Source: Actinomycetota bacterium (GTDB lineage Bacteria; Actinomycetota; Actinomycetes; Streptosporangiales; Streptosporangiaceae). From it: 7,201 bases of DNA. The DNA lies in contig PMST01000467.1 of the NCBI GenBank assembly GCA_003168295.1, positions 1-7,201 on the forward strand, given 5' to 3'. The notes beneath the pieces are model-generated. The model saw only the letters and a program-made list of their open reading frames with translations. It was not told the DNA's origin and did no database searches. The position numbers and the translations under genes were made by a program. This document shows positions 6,686 to 7,201 of the stretch, one piece after another; position 1 is the first letter of the stretch, and each line of letters opens with the position of its first letter.

Positions 6686-7171
6686 ATGATCGTAGACATG
6701 TCCGTGGCCCCGGAGATCGCCAGGCTGGCCGAAACCGTCATGCTGGTCTCCCCGCAGCCGGGCGTCGGCCCGCACCCGGACGAACCCGACGCCCCGCAAT
6801 CGCAGGGTCCGCAGGGTCCGGACGCCGCCGCGGCCCGGCCGACGCTCGGCACCCTGGCCCGCCAGCTCCGGATCATCGCCGCCACACCGGAGCGCTGGTG
6901 GGGTCTGGTCCGGTTCGAGCCGGACCGCCCGGTGCGGGTCAGCATCGAAACCCATCCGTCGTACCATGCCTGGCTGGTGGTCCTGCCGCCCGGCGATAGC
7001 GGTCAGTCCTGTGATTGCGATGTGGTGACGATGATCGCGGGCGAGGCGGCTGAAGGCACGTCTTCCAGCGCGGCCTTGCGTCCCGGTCCGCTGCGGGTGC
7101 ACGGCCAGCGGCACTGGCTGCGCGGCCAGGGCACCGGCTATTCGATAAGCCTGCACGCTCGCGCACGCTAG
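6686..7171 (+). CDS. Cysteine-dioxygenase-like cupin with Cys-Asp-Cys motif
   Basis: This 161-residue protein starts at ATG 6686, with SD GAAGGA seven bases upstream. Residues 23-52 are a Pro-rich linker. Residues 56-161 resemble bacterial type I cysteine dioxygenases: LRIIAATPERWWGLVRF (61-77), SYHAWLVVLPPG (92-103), a shortened loop, and VHGQRHW...YSISLHA (138-158). In that family PPG is followed after five residues by the metal motif HDH. Here the same spacing gives C109-D110-C111. The third ligand (H143) and the distal His (H157) appear kept, while the active-site Tyr two residues after the latter is Arg. R84 may stand for the substrate-carboxylate Arg. It is therefore unlikely to be an ordinary Fe(II) cysteine dioxygenase. 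It could be a cysteine or metal sensor, bind another metal (Cys2His), or be catalytically dead. It is preceded by a Cys-rich leader and attenuator. The family call is by motif alignment from memory. Confidence 0.72.
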   Translation: MIVDMSVAPEIARLAETVMLVSPQPGVGPHPDEPDAPQSQGPQGPDAAAARPTLGTLARQLRIIAATPERWWGLVRFEPDRPVRVSIETHPSYHAWLVVLPPGDSGQSCDCDVVTMIAGEAAEGTSSSAALRPGPLRVHGQRHWLRGQGTGYSISLHARAR

Positions 7172-7201
7172 CCGGTACGCCTTCCGGCGTTCACGGTTCC
7201 G

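Noticed and set aside
6569..7156. 195-codon minus-strand ORF opposite the cupin gene
   Set aside because: It is Arg/Gly-rich with no SD or motif. The plus-strand frame has an SD, cupin blocks and a leader.
7171..7188. GCCGG...CCGGC hairpin just after the cupin stop as a terminator
   Set aside because: The stem is only 5 bp with an 8-nt loop and no T-tract, and the window ends 13 bases later, so it cannot be separated from chance.

Overview
This window comes from a high-G+C Gram-positive actinobacterium. The evidence is the 23S/5S rRNA sequence, the strong G/C bias at third codon positions, the frequent GTG starts, and a TPR-protein / HAD-phosphatase pair that matches my memory of the Rv1691-Rv1692 (tlyA-ppnK-recN) neighbourhood of Mycobacterium tuberculosis. 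The order or genus cannot be fixed from sequence alone; something around Streptosporangiales or a related soil lineage is plausible.

Layout. Bases 1-410 are the tail of an rRNA operon: the 3' end of 23S rRNA, a spacer with a hairpin, a complete 5S rRNA and a strong GC-rich terminator hairpin. At 449-2452 lies a 667-residue protein with a very long, Arg/Gly/Pro/Ser/Asp-rich disordered N-terminal part, an alpha-helical TPR-like domain and an acidic tail. It converges with a two-gene minus-strand unit (4929 down to 2488) encoding a DUF1015 protein followed by a metallo-beta-lactamase-fold hydrolase. Only 3 bp from the DUF1015 start, the plus strand begins a small TPR protein that is broken by a single-base frameshift near 5272. 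In the restored frame it ends in a 4-bp GTGA overlap with the start of a HAD-IIA phosphatase (5413-6459).

The most interesting part is 6460-7171. A -10-like hexamer sits just upstream of a short ORF that could be read from a leaderless transcript. Its product has an Arg-Arg-His-x-Asp core and ends in CPSCCR, resembling the cysteine-rich leader peptides of actinobacterial sulfur operons. A 10-nt segment inside its terminal Pro-Ser-Cys codons is perfectly complementary to the Shine-Dalgarno region of the next gene, with two further hairpins nested between. This looks like a cysteine-sensing translational attenuator. The gene it would control encodes a small cysteine-dioxygenase-like cupin in which the expected His-Asp-His metal motif reads Cys-Asp-Cys. 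A cysteine-sensing leader on a cupin with a remodelled metal site is the best candidate here for something undescribed.

How the genes relate: the two TPR proteins and the HAD phosphatase appear to be housekeeping-cluster members, with the small TPR gene and the HAD gene translationally coupled. The DUF1015-MBL pair is a separate minus-strand operon between them. The leader-cupin unit is a self-contained regulated locus.
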